Positions 7,395 to 17,779 of a DNA stretch of 64,000 bases are shown one piece after another. The DNA is from Siphonodentalium dalli (taxonomy: Eukaryota > Mollusca > Scaphopoda > Gadilida > Siphonodentaliidae), in assembly GCA_032622095.1 (NCBI GenBank), contig CP136064.1, forward strand, positions 43,852,989 to 43,916,988, read 5' to 3'. The number at the start of each line of letters is the position of its first letter. The stretch's first letter is position 1. A program made the translations under genes and the position numbers. Under the pieces are notes generated by a model that saw only the letters and a program-made list of their open reading frames with translations, was not told the origin of the DNA and did not search any database.

Positions 7395-7438
7395 GGCCCT
7401 TTTCAGGGCCACCAAATATTCGAAAAGAAAAACTCTTG
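7395..7438 (+). terminator. Histone-type stem-loop with ACC flank and purine-rich downstream element
   Basis: GGCCCTTTTCAGGGCC at 7395-7410, preceded by AAAAC and followed by ACCAAA, lies 19 nt after the OTU-like gene. CGAAAAGAAAAACTCTTG at 7421-7438 is a purine-rich tract at the spacing of the histone downstream element. The same AAAAGAAAAAC core follows the tandem loops at 5560. Confidence 0.85.
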
Positions 7439-7555
7439 ATTGCTAATTGATATTTTCCAAAGTGAGATTTTCCTTTTGAAAAAAAATAATTCTAAGTCCA
7501 TTTTCATTTTTTCCGATCAGAAATATCACATCAATGACAGGAATATCTATCCTCA
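7439..7555. other. Short unannotated spacer between last gene and hairpin
   Basis: AT-rich sequence with no ORF or repeat I can recognise. It separates the last stem-loop from the large palindrome. Confidence 0.5.
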
Positions 7556-7775
7556 GGGGGGAACTATGGCCCAGTACCCATCAGTGGGGGGCACTCTAGC
7601 CCAGTACCCATCAGTGGGGGGCACTATAGCCCAGTACCCATCAGTGGGGGGCACTATAGCACAGTAGTGGGCTATAGTGCCCCCCACTGATGGGTACTGG
7701 GCTATAGTGCCCCCCACTGATGGGTACTGGGCTATAGTGCCCCCCACTGATGGGTACTGGGCCATAGTGCCCCCC
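7556..7775. repeat. 220-bp hairpin made of inverted 30-bp tandem repeats (possible element terminus)
   Basis: Arms 7556-7660 and 7671-7775 are almost perfect inverted copies around a 10-nt loop (7661-7670). Each arm holds about 3.5 copies of a 30-bp unit containing CCCAGTACCCATCAG and GGGGGGCACTATAGC. Being at the end of the gene block, it may be a telomere-like terminus, an origin or a recombination scar. The left end of the element is outside the window, so a matching end cannot be checked. Reading frames across it are repeat artefacts. Confidence 0.92.
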
Positions 7776-7929
7776 ATTACTACTACTAACAACAACAACA
7801 AATTGGTCTAATTTTCGTCCCGTGTTCGATTAGTTATGAATACTGATCGGCATTGCCATTTTCACGTCGTCAATCTAAAGTGTTGAAAACAAAAAAACAT
7901 CACACACGGCGGTATACCTGTATAATTGT

Positions 7930-8815
7930 TACACGTGTTATTAAGTTCAATGGCCACTGGGTTGGTAAATATTTTTCATTATTTATCATTGCCAAAGTTA
8001 AGATTCACATGCACCCACCATTATATACCATTCTGGTACATGCCAGGTGCTTGGCCCCATCCACGATTTCGAAAGCGAATCAACATGTTCGGTGGTTGTT
8101 GAGTTGTATATTTCAAATTAAATTAAATATATTATACGGCTATATATATATATCACGGTGGGGAATAACGTGGTTTCGAGCTGATGAGTATCACGCATTC
8201 AAAATGGCCGAGGCGATCGAAAACACGACCAGACACGAGGAAAAGGGTAATAAACTAGTGATATGACATGTTACATAGTTTTTGACAGCTACGAACATAT
8301 GATATACTATTTATCAAACAAACTGATACCTCACTTCTTTCCAAGCTCACAGTTGTTTGCTCTAACATTCTGACCAAAGTTGTCAGTCGAAGAAGTCTCC
8401 TAGATGCATGGAATGGTGTGTTCCACGAACCTCCGACTGGCAACTTTGGTCAGAATGTTATAGTAAACTACTGAAAATTTCTGAACAAATAAGATGTCAC
8501 CTTGTTTTAAAAATAAACTACCATATGCTCGTAACAGTCCAAATGCGGCTTTTTGTGTCCGTATCTCATATATTATGTTTTTTGTACGTTTGCGCTCGCC
8601 TCTGAAATTTTGAATGCGTGGTACTCACCAACCTAGAAGCCACGTGACTCCCCACCATTTATATGTTATATAGAAGCTACACCAGATTGATTGCTCATGC
8701 GGTAATAGTACACGATGGTAACTGGCAGAAAAGATGCATATGAGAGTCTAGTTATGAAAGAATATAATTCGGTAGCTTATGTCACTAACCAACGCAGTGG
8801 CCATTTAATTTATAT
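7930..8815. mobile_element. Fold-back (long imperfect inverted repeat) element
   Basis: The halves meet near 8410. Matching pairs include AATGGCCACTGGGTTGG (about 7951) with CCAACGCAGTGGCCATT (about 8791), GGTGGGGAATAACGTGG (about 8156) with CCACGTGACTCCCCACC (about 8639), and AACATTCTGACCAAAGTTG (about 8363) with CAACTTTGGTCAGAATGTT (about 8441). No coding capacity. The small ORFs here are mirror copies of the repeat. Confidence 0.8.
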
Positions 8816-8844
8816 ATAAAAGGTGGAACAGTTATATATGTATA

Positions 8845-10915
8845 CTAGAAGGTGACCCGACTTCGTCCGGGCTTTGACCTTGAATTGTCTATTTTGAAGG
8901 CCAAGGTCAAGTGGGGGTCACGATTTGACCCGTCCAAAACACTGCCCGAACAAAAGTACACGTCGAAATCCACCCGGTTTAACCCGATTTGACCTTGAAT
9001 TGATCATGTTGAAGGTCAAGGTCAGGTCGGGGTCACGATTTGACCCGTCCAAAACACCCAGTGGACAAAAGTTAAATATAATTTCGTCGAAATACCATCA
9101 AAATTGGCGATTTGACCTTGAATTTACCCGATTTCAAGGTCAATGTCACGTCGCACGGGCAAATGAATATGCTTATGTGACTCCCCATACGAAAGTACCC
9201 CACATACCAAGTTTCATCGAAATCCCGTGATATTCGGGCGTTTGACCTTGAAATGACCCGATTTCAAGGCCAATGTCACGTCGCACGGGAAAATTAATAT
9301 GTTTATGAGACTCCCCATATGAAAGTACCCCCACATACCAAGTTTCATCGAAATCCCGTGATATTCGGGCGTTTGACCTTGAATTGACCCGATTTCAAGG
9401 TCAATGTCACGTCGCACGGGCAAATGAATAGGCCCATGTCACTCCCCGGCCGAAAATACCCACACATACCAAGTTTCATCGAAATCGGCTCGGCCGTTTT
9501 TGAGTCCATCGATTACAGACAGACACACACACAGACACCCCCCCCCCCCACACACACACACACAGATCTTCCAAAATATATAATAGACTAGAAGGTGACC
9601 CGACTTCGTCCGGGCTTTGACCTTGAATTGTCCATTTTGAAGGTCAAGGTCAATTGGGGTCACGATTTGACCAGTCCAAAACACTGCCCGGACAAAAGTA
9701 CCCGACAAACGTGCCCGTCGAAATCCATCCGGTTTTACCCGATTTGACCTTGCAAAAGTAACCCCACGTATCAATTTTCGTCAAAATCCCATCAAAATTC
9801 GCGATTTGACCTTGAATTGACACGTTTCCAAGGTCAAGGTCACGTCGCACAGGCAAATGAATAGGCTTATGCGACTCCCCATACGAAAGTACCACCACAT
9901 ACCAAGTTTCATAAAAATCCCGTGATATTCGGGCGTTTGACCTTGAAATTACCCGATTTCAAGGTCAAGGTCACGTCGCACAGGCAAATAAATAGGCCTA
10001 TGGCACTTCCCGGCCGAAAATACCCCACATACCAAGTTTCATCGAAATCCCGTGATATTCGTGCATTTGACCTTGAAATGACCCGATTTCAAGGTCACGT
10101 CGCACGGGCAAATTAATAGGCCTATGTCACTCCCCGGGCGAAAATACCCCCACATAGCAAGTTTCATCGAAATCGGCTCGGCCGTTTTCGAGTCCATTGG
10201 AAACAGACAGACACACAGACACACAGATCTTCCAAAATATATAATAGATAATACTAGCAGGTGACCCGACTTCGTCCGGGCTTTGACCTTGTATTGACCA
10301 TTTTGAAGGTCAAGGTCAGGTCGGGGTCACGATTTGACCCGTCGAAAACACTCCCCGACAAAAGTATCCCTAGGTATCAAATTTCGTCGAAATCCGTTAA
10401 TTTTTTAATTTAATTTGAGTTAATTCTGTCTTTTTAATCAAGAGAAATGATGGTACCCGTCCCGTGATGGTACCCGTCTCTAAAAGAGGTACGTTTGTGG
10501 GTCCTCGGGCGAAAAACTTACCCCATGAAAATCTCCCCCGTTCCTTGGAACCCCTAAGTACGAAGACAGAAATAAGAATCACACAACACGCTCATGTATG
10601 GATACAGTCACACTCACGTCTGGCACCAGACACAATAATCACATTACACGCATACGCTCTTTATCAACGACACTGCGGATACGAACGCTCTTTAACTATC
10701 AACGCGATTAACTCCACAGTGCCAATGACGGTCAATTTGGTGACTGGGTATGGAGAAGGAGTGCTCTGACGTTCTCAGAAGCGGTGCGATGACACTTCAT
10801 GTGAGATTTTACCCTTAGAAAGGAAGTTTGGGCTCAATCCGTCCGGCAGTTTTCCCGGCCATAGCTAACAGACAAACAGACAGACGGAAGTCCCAAATAT
10901 ATATAGTAGATCGTT
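8845..10915. repeat. Three head-to-tail repeat modules rich in TGACCTTGA, each with a TGACCCGACTTCGTCCGGGC head
   Basis: Heads start at about 8850, 9594 and 10259. Tails with CAGACAGACACACA and AGATCTTCCAAAATATATAATAG lie near 9588 and 10245, with a variant near 10900. Modules 1 and 2 contain further ~130-bp subrepeats with CACGTCGCACGGGCAAAT and ACATACCAAGTTTCATCG. Module 3 (10259-10915) keeps the head but has a different body. The pattern fits an unclassified non-autonomous interspersed repeat inserted or amplified in tandem. A C-run sits at 9538-9550. No protein is credible here. Confidence 0.8.
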
Positions 10916-10964
10916 TGTGATGCTGTTGTATTTTCAACACTCTAGATTGACGACTCGAAATGGC

Positions 10965-12403
10965 AATTCCATTCCGTATTTACAATTAATAATTAATCGA
11001 CACATGCACGGGATGAACATTAAAATGAGTATACGATATCCCAAGTGCGAGAAAATATAGCAATCCAGGGTAAGACTGCAGCTGGCCATATGGGCTGCGC
11101 CGACAAAGCGGTATAGGCGGTCTTGTTATTTTGTTCTGCATACCATCGTCAGCATTAGTTTATTTCGCATTGTTTAAAACGATTTTAATTGAAAAACGTG
11201 AGTGGTGTCGCATTTTGGGCAATATATCTTCCACTATATATACGATCGCCGGTGACCTGGCATGCACCTAGCAGTTTTCGATCTGAACTCAACAATTATT
11301 CATCTGCTGCAATCGGGGATGTCACTCGAGGTCGAATAAATAAACAAATATGAGTTACGACGCGGTGGAATTGTTAGCTTTCAGTGCAGACAGTATTGCG
11401 CGAGAAAAGAGGGTCATATATACCTCGGGGTGTCTGTGGGAATGTTATCTTATATGCCGGAAATTGCGTGTTATATTCAATGTAATGATTCGCAGTCAAT
11501 TTCCGGAATGTTTAATCTATTGTAACCCGCGTGGGGACATTTTGTTCTCAGTGACGTCATCACGACGACACTGTCCTAGTTATCGGCTGCAAATATTCAC
11601 TGAACGATTACTGTAGTTTTGAATCTAACTGATTTTGACTCAGGCTCTGATCAGGCTTCGACTTTTTAAAACTTGTGGGAATATTTTCAGCGAAAAAGAA
11701 CTTTATTGCCAGAAAGGTGGGTGTAATGGATGGGTGATGAGTTCATTGTTCCTCACATACCACTATACTCGCCATATTTTGGTTATTGGGACAGAAACTC
11801 CGCAGTTAAGTAATTATTCCAACTCGTTTCCGATTTCATGGTTCAGCAATTGCGTATAGACATCACCATAATTTTGAGACAGCCGGAGCAAGAAGTGGGG
11901 AATTGACCAGTCGGGAAAGCTAGTTTAGGGCACTATATATAACAATTTATTAAATATTCGTTTTAGAAATTTATTTGGGAATATCTATATAGAATGGCTC
12001 AATTCAAAGGGATTTTGCGGGAAATCTAATAACGCGGTTTGCGAACTTGCAAGATTTACATGTTTAAAGTCAATGATTGTAATCGGTGGTGTGGAACCAA
12101 CATTTGTCCAAAATTGATCAATTTCGAAAGTCCATGATTTTGGGGCCGTCGAGAATCATGGATGATGATCGGCACCGAAAAGTTTTGCTGTCGATTCCCA
12201 CAATACTTATATCTATATTTGGCCGGTCCGATTCAAGGGAGACAGAAAAAAACATGGCGACAACTGTTTAGCCCGGTATCCCTTCAAAATCGAAACGACA
12301 CCTCATGCATTTTTTTTTACACAGACTATGTCTATGAATGGACGATCGCTAAAAAAAAGAAAGTTTAAGATTTAGATATGCATACAATTTATAGTCTCTA
12401 ATA
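10965..12403. other. No gene recognised; holds one short dispersed repeat
   Basis: Apart from 11030-11152 I see only anonymous sequence. Frames of up to 88 codons (around 11350 and 11635) lack motifs, splice context or family resemblance. Confidence 0.5.
11030..11152 (+). repeat. Dispersed repeat, copy 1 (pair with 13700-13826)
   Basis: Shares ATATCCC.AG.GCGA.AAA, ATAGCAATCCAGG, TATAGGCGGTCTTGT and GCATCGTCAG-like blocks in the same order and orientation with 13700-13826. The copies are 2.67 kb apart. Two direct copies could be solo fragments of one family or the ends of a lost element. Confidence 0.7.
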
Positions 12404-12868
12404 TGTGACCCGCCATATCAAATCCAGTCGTAAGTCGGGATTTGTTTACCCTGTGCCAATGCATTCTCTTATATATGCGAGTCGACCATAGGTCGCCTCG
12501 CATATATAAGAGAATGCATTGGCCTAACAATTTTTTATCATTTTTTTAAAATAAATGTTTCTTACAATTGTTAGGACATAAAATAAAAAACATCCATTAC
12601 CCTTCAGGGAGCCCCACACATATACATGTATAGAAGCATATAGAAGAGTGTCGTCTGCTCCATGTTTGTCTGGGGCTCTGTATGGGTGAAATTATGAAAT
12701 TGTTAAAGAATACAATAAAAAATTAGTAAAATTGTAAAAAATTGGTAGGCCAATGCATTCTCTTATATATGCGAGGCGACCTATGGTCGACTCGCATATA
12801 TAAGAGAATGCATTGGCACAGGGTAAAAAAAATCCCGACTTACGACTGGATTTGATATGGCGGGTCAC
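12404..12868. mobile_element. Transposon whose terminal repeats are themselves palindromes, copy 1
   Basis: Core 12449-12823 begins CCCTGTGCC and ends GGCACAGGG. Each end carries a 69-bp hairpin (12455-12523 and 12749-12817) with 33-bp arms containing CAATGCATTCTCTTATATATG and one mismatch. The core sits inside a further inverted repeat of about 44 bp (TGTGACCCGCCATATCAAAT... and its complement) at 12404-12448 and 12824-12868. A second copy of the core lies at 29933-30160 without this outer layer. No ORF. Confidence 0.85.
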
Positions 12869-13699
12869 ACATGACAAACATTGCTGCTATCCGTGCCAGA
12901 AATTTATATATGGCGTTAAATAACAAACTAGTTATGGGTCCTCAAAGTACTTGAAACGGCAATGCATATACATGTATGTCACACCATTCGAGCTGGAAGT
13001 TGTTGAGGATATCTCTCTTAAGCGCTATATATTTCTCTAAGCGTTATCTCTCGCCAAGTTCATGTAGAAATATTTAAGGGATAGAATGTCGGGGTTGAAT
13101 TTGGTTTTGTATATGTAATATTTAAGCAATGTCAGAAATACATTTTTGACTCTGAAATTTTGTTGGCGGGGAAGACCGAACAGTATTTTAATATGAGTTA
13201 TGGAGATGTCCAGCTTGTGTTTACTCAGCCATTTTTGTATCTCATTTATAAATAGTTTTACGGCAGATCATTATCGTGGAATATATGCGAAATGTTCTCC
13301 GATCTATAGTTATATGATAGTTAAGTGATAAACTATTCACATGACGAATTCCTTTCTCGTGAAATGGTGATTGAAGTTATATGGGGAAACTCCATTTTAT
13401 TCCATACAACGAAACAGCTATTTTAATCGTATGTCACATGTATATGCTAATGAGTTACATATAAGCCTACATTATTATGTAGAACATGCCAAAATTATAT
13501 ATACATTTTTATATGTGTTACACTCATTATGCGAATTTTCCATATATACATTGTATACTTCCAGATTATATCCAGGTATCGCTGGGTTAAAATGTTCAGC
13601 TTGGTTGATTCTAAGTTGCTATTTGATTTGTATCTGAACTTTAATGTTAGTAATATATTCCATTCATGTCATTGACCTGTGTGAGATAGAGTCGGAGCC
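12869..13699. other. No gene recognised
   Basis: AT-rich anonymous sequence. A frame at 13371-13637 (88 codons) has no recognisable motif. Confidence 0.45.
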
Positions 13700-13826
13700 T
13701 GTTAAATATGATATCCCGAGAGTGCGACAAAAGATAGCAATCCAGGACAACAGTAGCCAGATAGGCAGAGTTGATAACGCCCTATAGGCGGTCTTGTCAT
13801 TTTATCTGCACAGCATCGTCAGAAAT
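13700..13826 (+). repeat. Dispersed repeat, copy 2
   Basis: Direct counterpart of 11030-11152 with about 80 percent similarity by eye in the shared blocks (ATAGCAATCCAGG, CTATAGGCGGTCTTGTCATTT). Confidence 0.7.
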
Positions 13827-13974
13827 ATGTAAATGTCCATTGATGATAACGATATTTATTGAAGAGTGCTATCTGTATGTATGCTTTAATGAACTCAATC
13901 GTGAGTCAACACGCATTAGAGTTGCCAAACATATTTACACTATTTACATATAATTATGCTGTATGATCATTAAT

Positions 13975-14112
13975 GTATATATCATCGTCATCGTCATCAT
14001 CGCCATTATCATCACCATTATTATTATCATCATCATCATCTTCATCGCCGTCATCGCCATCATCATCACTATCAACAACAACAACAACAACACCATCATT
14101 AACATCACCAAT
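13975..14112. repeat. Trinucleotide microsatellite (CAT/ATC then CAA)
   Basis: Imperfect ATC/CAT repeats pass into CAACAA repeats. Frames on both strands give only Ser, Ile or Asp runs, so they are artefacts. Confidence 0.9.
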
Positions 14113-14197
14113 AACAGCAAGGGTCATATACATCATATTAATTATCATCGTCGTTATTTCGCATCGATGACTCACTACTATTCGATCTTACTCAGTC

Positions 14198-14548
14198 CTA
14201 TAACTTAGTCACAAAACCTAAGCCTTTCTGGATTTCTGGATTGTGGGACGCTAATAGTATGTAGAATTTCCATCTAGCAGGTTCCTCACAGAACCATCGT
14301 GGTATATATTTCTGCCTGGCCCCAACTAAGATTGTGCAAACGGATATGATATGATATTCGTCATTTGCGTCTGTCTGCCCACATAACGTACAGTTTTTAC
14401 CACGCTTGCTTGCTTTTCCCCACCTGCTAGTTTCGACTCCTAGTCTATGATTGGCTGTCCTCAATCTCATAATGTTGTGTGACAAATCGCGAGGTAAATT
14501 CGTAAAATATGTCTCAAACCAAATTCCTTTTTTGTTTTGTGCATTCAT
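14198..14548 (-). pseudogene. C-terminal fragment of a LINE (non-LTR retrotransposon) ORF2
   Basis: 116 codons open on the minus strand. The LRTANHRLGVETSRW stretch, followed by CTLCGQTDANDEYHIISVC, matches the C-terminal domain after the reverse transcriptase in LINEs, where a Cys/His cluster follows an LR..NH.L..E.GR motif. Reverse transcriptase and endonuclease are absent nearby, so this is a 5'-truncated relic. Truncation at the 5' side is usual for LINE insertions. Confidence 0.8.
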
Positions 14549-17127
14549 ATTTCACTGTCGGTGACTTGGAATATGTCAGTGGCGGAGAATAAATGTGGCA
14601 TTCAAATAGGCAGGGTATGTGGAAAAAGTCATACCCACTCGCTTTTGGGAAGCCTATTTTGTTTTAATTCATCAATACACTCGAAGCCTCACGAAAAAAC
14701 AACGTTTTAGAGGCGGCCTTATCTGCCACATATCGACCTTGTCAACAGGAGGGGCGGAAAATCGAATGGTATAGGTGTACAAAAGGAATTACATACATGA
14801 GTATTTAGTAAAGATAGGGTTAAAGTAGCGATTGTATACATTGGTCCACATGTGCATGCTCACGTGTAAGCGAATTCCAGTACATGTAATGGTGTACCGT
14901 GAGTATCGAAGCTCGGTATAGCCCTATGTTATAGTGTTCAGCTTGTAGTCGCTGTCAGCAGAGAAAAATATGAGTGAGACGCTTGCTGGCGGTCTGCCGA
15001 GTTTCACAACAATGGCTTCAGGTTTGAGTTAAGCAGAGTGTGGCCATAGAATTATTCGCTGTTCAAATCTCGCGCATATAGTTGTGACCCTTCAACAAGG
15101 TCGTTCGTACTGTGATTGCTTCGATAACTTATGCGTTAAGGGAGTACTCGGTCGGGAGTTGATGGGTATTATAGAAACATTTCGAATCGTCTCACATAAG
15201 AAACCCCGTGCGTAAAGATCGAATTTTTGGCAGGATATTGTCCGTATCCGTAATCGTAATCGTTATTTTGCGAGAGGTCTCTGCTGTCAATGTGAAATTA
15301 TGATATGCGCACCAATAGGTCGGCATTGCTTTCTCGTTGGGAGATGGGATTGGCAACATGGTCACGCCCTATACTACAGGGGTAATAATCAGGATTAAGC
15401 GCATTGAACTAAATTAATTGTGGAATTCGTTATATAAATGGATCTATTACCATTACTATTTAATGGACAATTAATTGTTAATGGACGAGCTACAGGACAT
15501 TCGTAACCTAGATGGTCGAGGCCGCAGGCCGAGACTATTTAGCTGACAAATGTCCAGCCCCGAGTCCATGCATTGACCGACTTAAAACACAGGGAGATAT
15601 TGCATTCAGATGAAAAATTCAGATAAATTTCAATAAATAAGACGTTTACGAACGTTTTTCTGAAAAAAAAGTTCATGGCTGACAAATAAAAAACCTCGCC
15701 CCTTGACACGGATCATGTGAGTGGACATTAATCTGCTCTGAACACAATAGGCACGATACCACGCGGTTAATCTTTGTTCGAAAATAAACGTACATGTAAA
15801 TGTACGCAAAGATAATGAAATATTTGTTTTGGGCTTAGCATAGCGTAGTATATATATACGTAATATATCGACGCTAACTTAATCTGTATTCTGGTCACGT
15901 ATGCATATAAATATATGTTTGATTCGAACAATGCATTCATATCGTCAACATATGGTTGTGTCCAGACGAAGACCGGTAACTCCATTCCGCTGACGTTAGG
16001 TTTCAATGTGATATAATACCCTCTGGTATACAAATAAGCACCACTCCTCTGTCGACAGGTAATTGAATTACGTGGGGGTCATTAACGCCCATCGGGTGTA
16101 TACTGTGGTACAGATTTTAGAAAGATGTGGTTCGCTGGGCATTTTATAAATAGATAATGGGTTTTTCCGGTTGTGACAATTCGCAGTAGGTCGCTATTTG
16201 CGGACGTCTATTTGCGGAGATCCCAGAATTCGCGGAGATCCCCTAAAATTGTCGAAATATGTTGATTTTAATTAAGGAACGGGTGCGTATATGTCAATTG
16301 ATACGTATTTTAAACAAATAACGACACGACCATCATAACAGTGGTTTGTTCTACCAATCATATCATAATCATCATCATCATCATAATACGGAACAAGTCT
16401 TGCGACTTTTGACTATGCCGATGATTTGAAAGGCTTTATTGTTTTATGATATTGTAGGAAGGCTAATCTGGTCGTGTCAAATTGAGCTATAGCGAATGGG
16501 ATTTCTCGCAGGACAACACATTTCGGGTTTTCGTGGGGTTTGTATTCGCTGGATGTCTTATAATTGCAGTATGTAACTATTATGACCGCGTTAATTGCTT
16601 TCGATGTTTAGGTATGAACAATGGCTGGGCCATGCGCTCTTGTCGGGAACACAATGCCTCCGATTTTTGATCCGCATTTAGAAGCTTTCTGGTGTGGTGA
16701 ATGAGAGACCTGCAGTAATAAGCCGTAGTTTTTTGTAATAATTTGAAGGATTAGTTTTTTTAACGGAATTCATGTAACCAATATATTTTATATTATAATT
16801 TATATTTATGGCTAATAATATGATCTTGAGGGCGTTACCATTTCTGATTATGGTTTTCTTGTAAGCACTGTGTATATGTTTATTTTGTTGGCGGGTGTAG
16901 TAGAGAACTATTTCTCTGTTAGAAGTCTCCGCGGATGGGAGATTATTGTGCAAATATGTTGGGGCATGGACGTTCTAGATTATGACTATAGACTTGTAGT
17001 ATATGAAGCATCAACTTTTCAGATTACGCATATCGACTTGTGGTATAATTTAAGTATACTCTATTAACGTTCTAGTTTACGAATGTCGACTTGTGATTGA
17101 TGCTTTATTCTCATAATGTGGTATAAG
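14549..17127. other. No gene recognised
   Basis: 2.6 kb of anonymous sequence, with a short CAT repeat at 16370-16382. Frames such as 15767-16033 and 16482-16670 show no family motifs. Confidence 0.45.
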
Positions 17128-17779
17128 TTAAAGGGGTGCTGTACACAGAGATAGGCAATTTTTTTTTTACTCCCATTGAAATAACTTTCAAGTTAGATTG
17201 TGTTCGTGTTATATGAGTTTCGTATAAACCTAATTTAGCGAAGAAAATATTGATCTTGGAAAGAAAAATATTACGATTTCAAACTACGCGCCATGTTTTT
17301 GACCTTCACCGGAGAAGACGCAGGTCTCAGGAAGAACCGGAAGTTCATTGCTCACAGCTTCGATTGATGCATTCAATCTCTTCCGTCGAACAATCTCACT
17401 CCCTATAAAAGTACTTGACGCTTTATGACTCTTGTTTCTTTCTCTTTTTTCCCGAATCGGTTATAACGGGCCTTCCTTTTGCAGGTAACATGTTTTGTTT
17501 GCAACTCAATAATGTTCGCGAACGGTCGTCAATAAAAGACACGCAGCAGATGCGATTTCAAGAACGGTAACTCGTAATGGCATAATTCGCCATTTTATGA
17601 CTCCAGCCATAACTGAATTTATATTAAATAATTCAATTTTACTTTTACGATAGCCCGTTAACCGGAACGTTTTGAGTAGACATCGTCGACTCAAATTAGT
17701 TATTTTATAATATAATATTCATATTAGATCGCTATTGTCACCGGGAATTTATTGAAATTGGTGTACAGTACCCCTTTAA
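17128..17779. mobile_element. TTAA-flanked MITE, family B, copy 1
   Basis: TTAA at 17128-17131 and 17776-17779 bracket inverted ends AGGGGTGCTGTACAC and GTGTACAGTACCCCT. The right ~180 bp (CCGGGAATTTATTGAAA, CATCGTCGACTCAAATTA) is shared with the copy at 40003-40482. TTAA target duplication and short ends suggest mobilisation by a piggyBac-type transposase (inference). No ORF of its own. Confidence 0.85.

Larger units (their letters stand above)
7854..10964. mobile_element. Region bounded by ~37-bp inverted repeats (possible DNA transposon with nested repeats)
   Basis: TGCCATTTTCACGTCGTC and the following CAATCTAAAGTGTTGAAAA at 7854-7889 recur inverted at 10929-10964 with a few mismatches. 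Between them lie a fold-back element and three repeat modules, but no transposase frame. This may be an old element filled by later insertions, or a chance relation of two short copies. Confidence 0.5.

Noticed and set aside
4301-7410. Stem-loops as bacterial-type intrinsic terminators
   Set aside because: They are followed by ACC(CA) and purines rather than a T-run, and match the histone consensus in stem and loop. The surroundings are eukaryotic.
7440-7801. Frames on both strands with repeated AQYPSVGGT-like residues
   Set aside because: Pure translation of the 30-bp repeats in the hairpin, present on both strands.
13954-14208. Asp-rich, Ser-rich or Ile-rich frames
   Set aside because: Translations of a CAT/CAA microsatellite.
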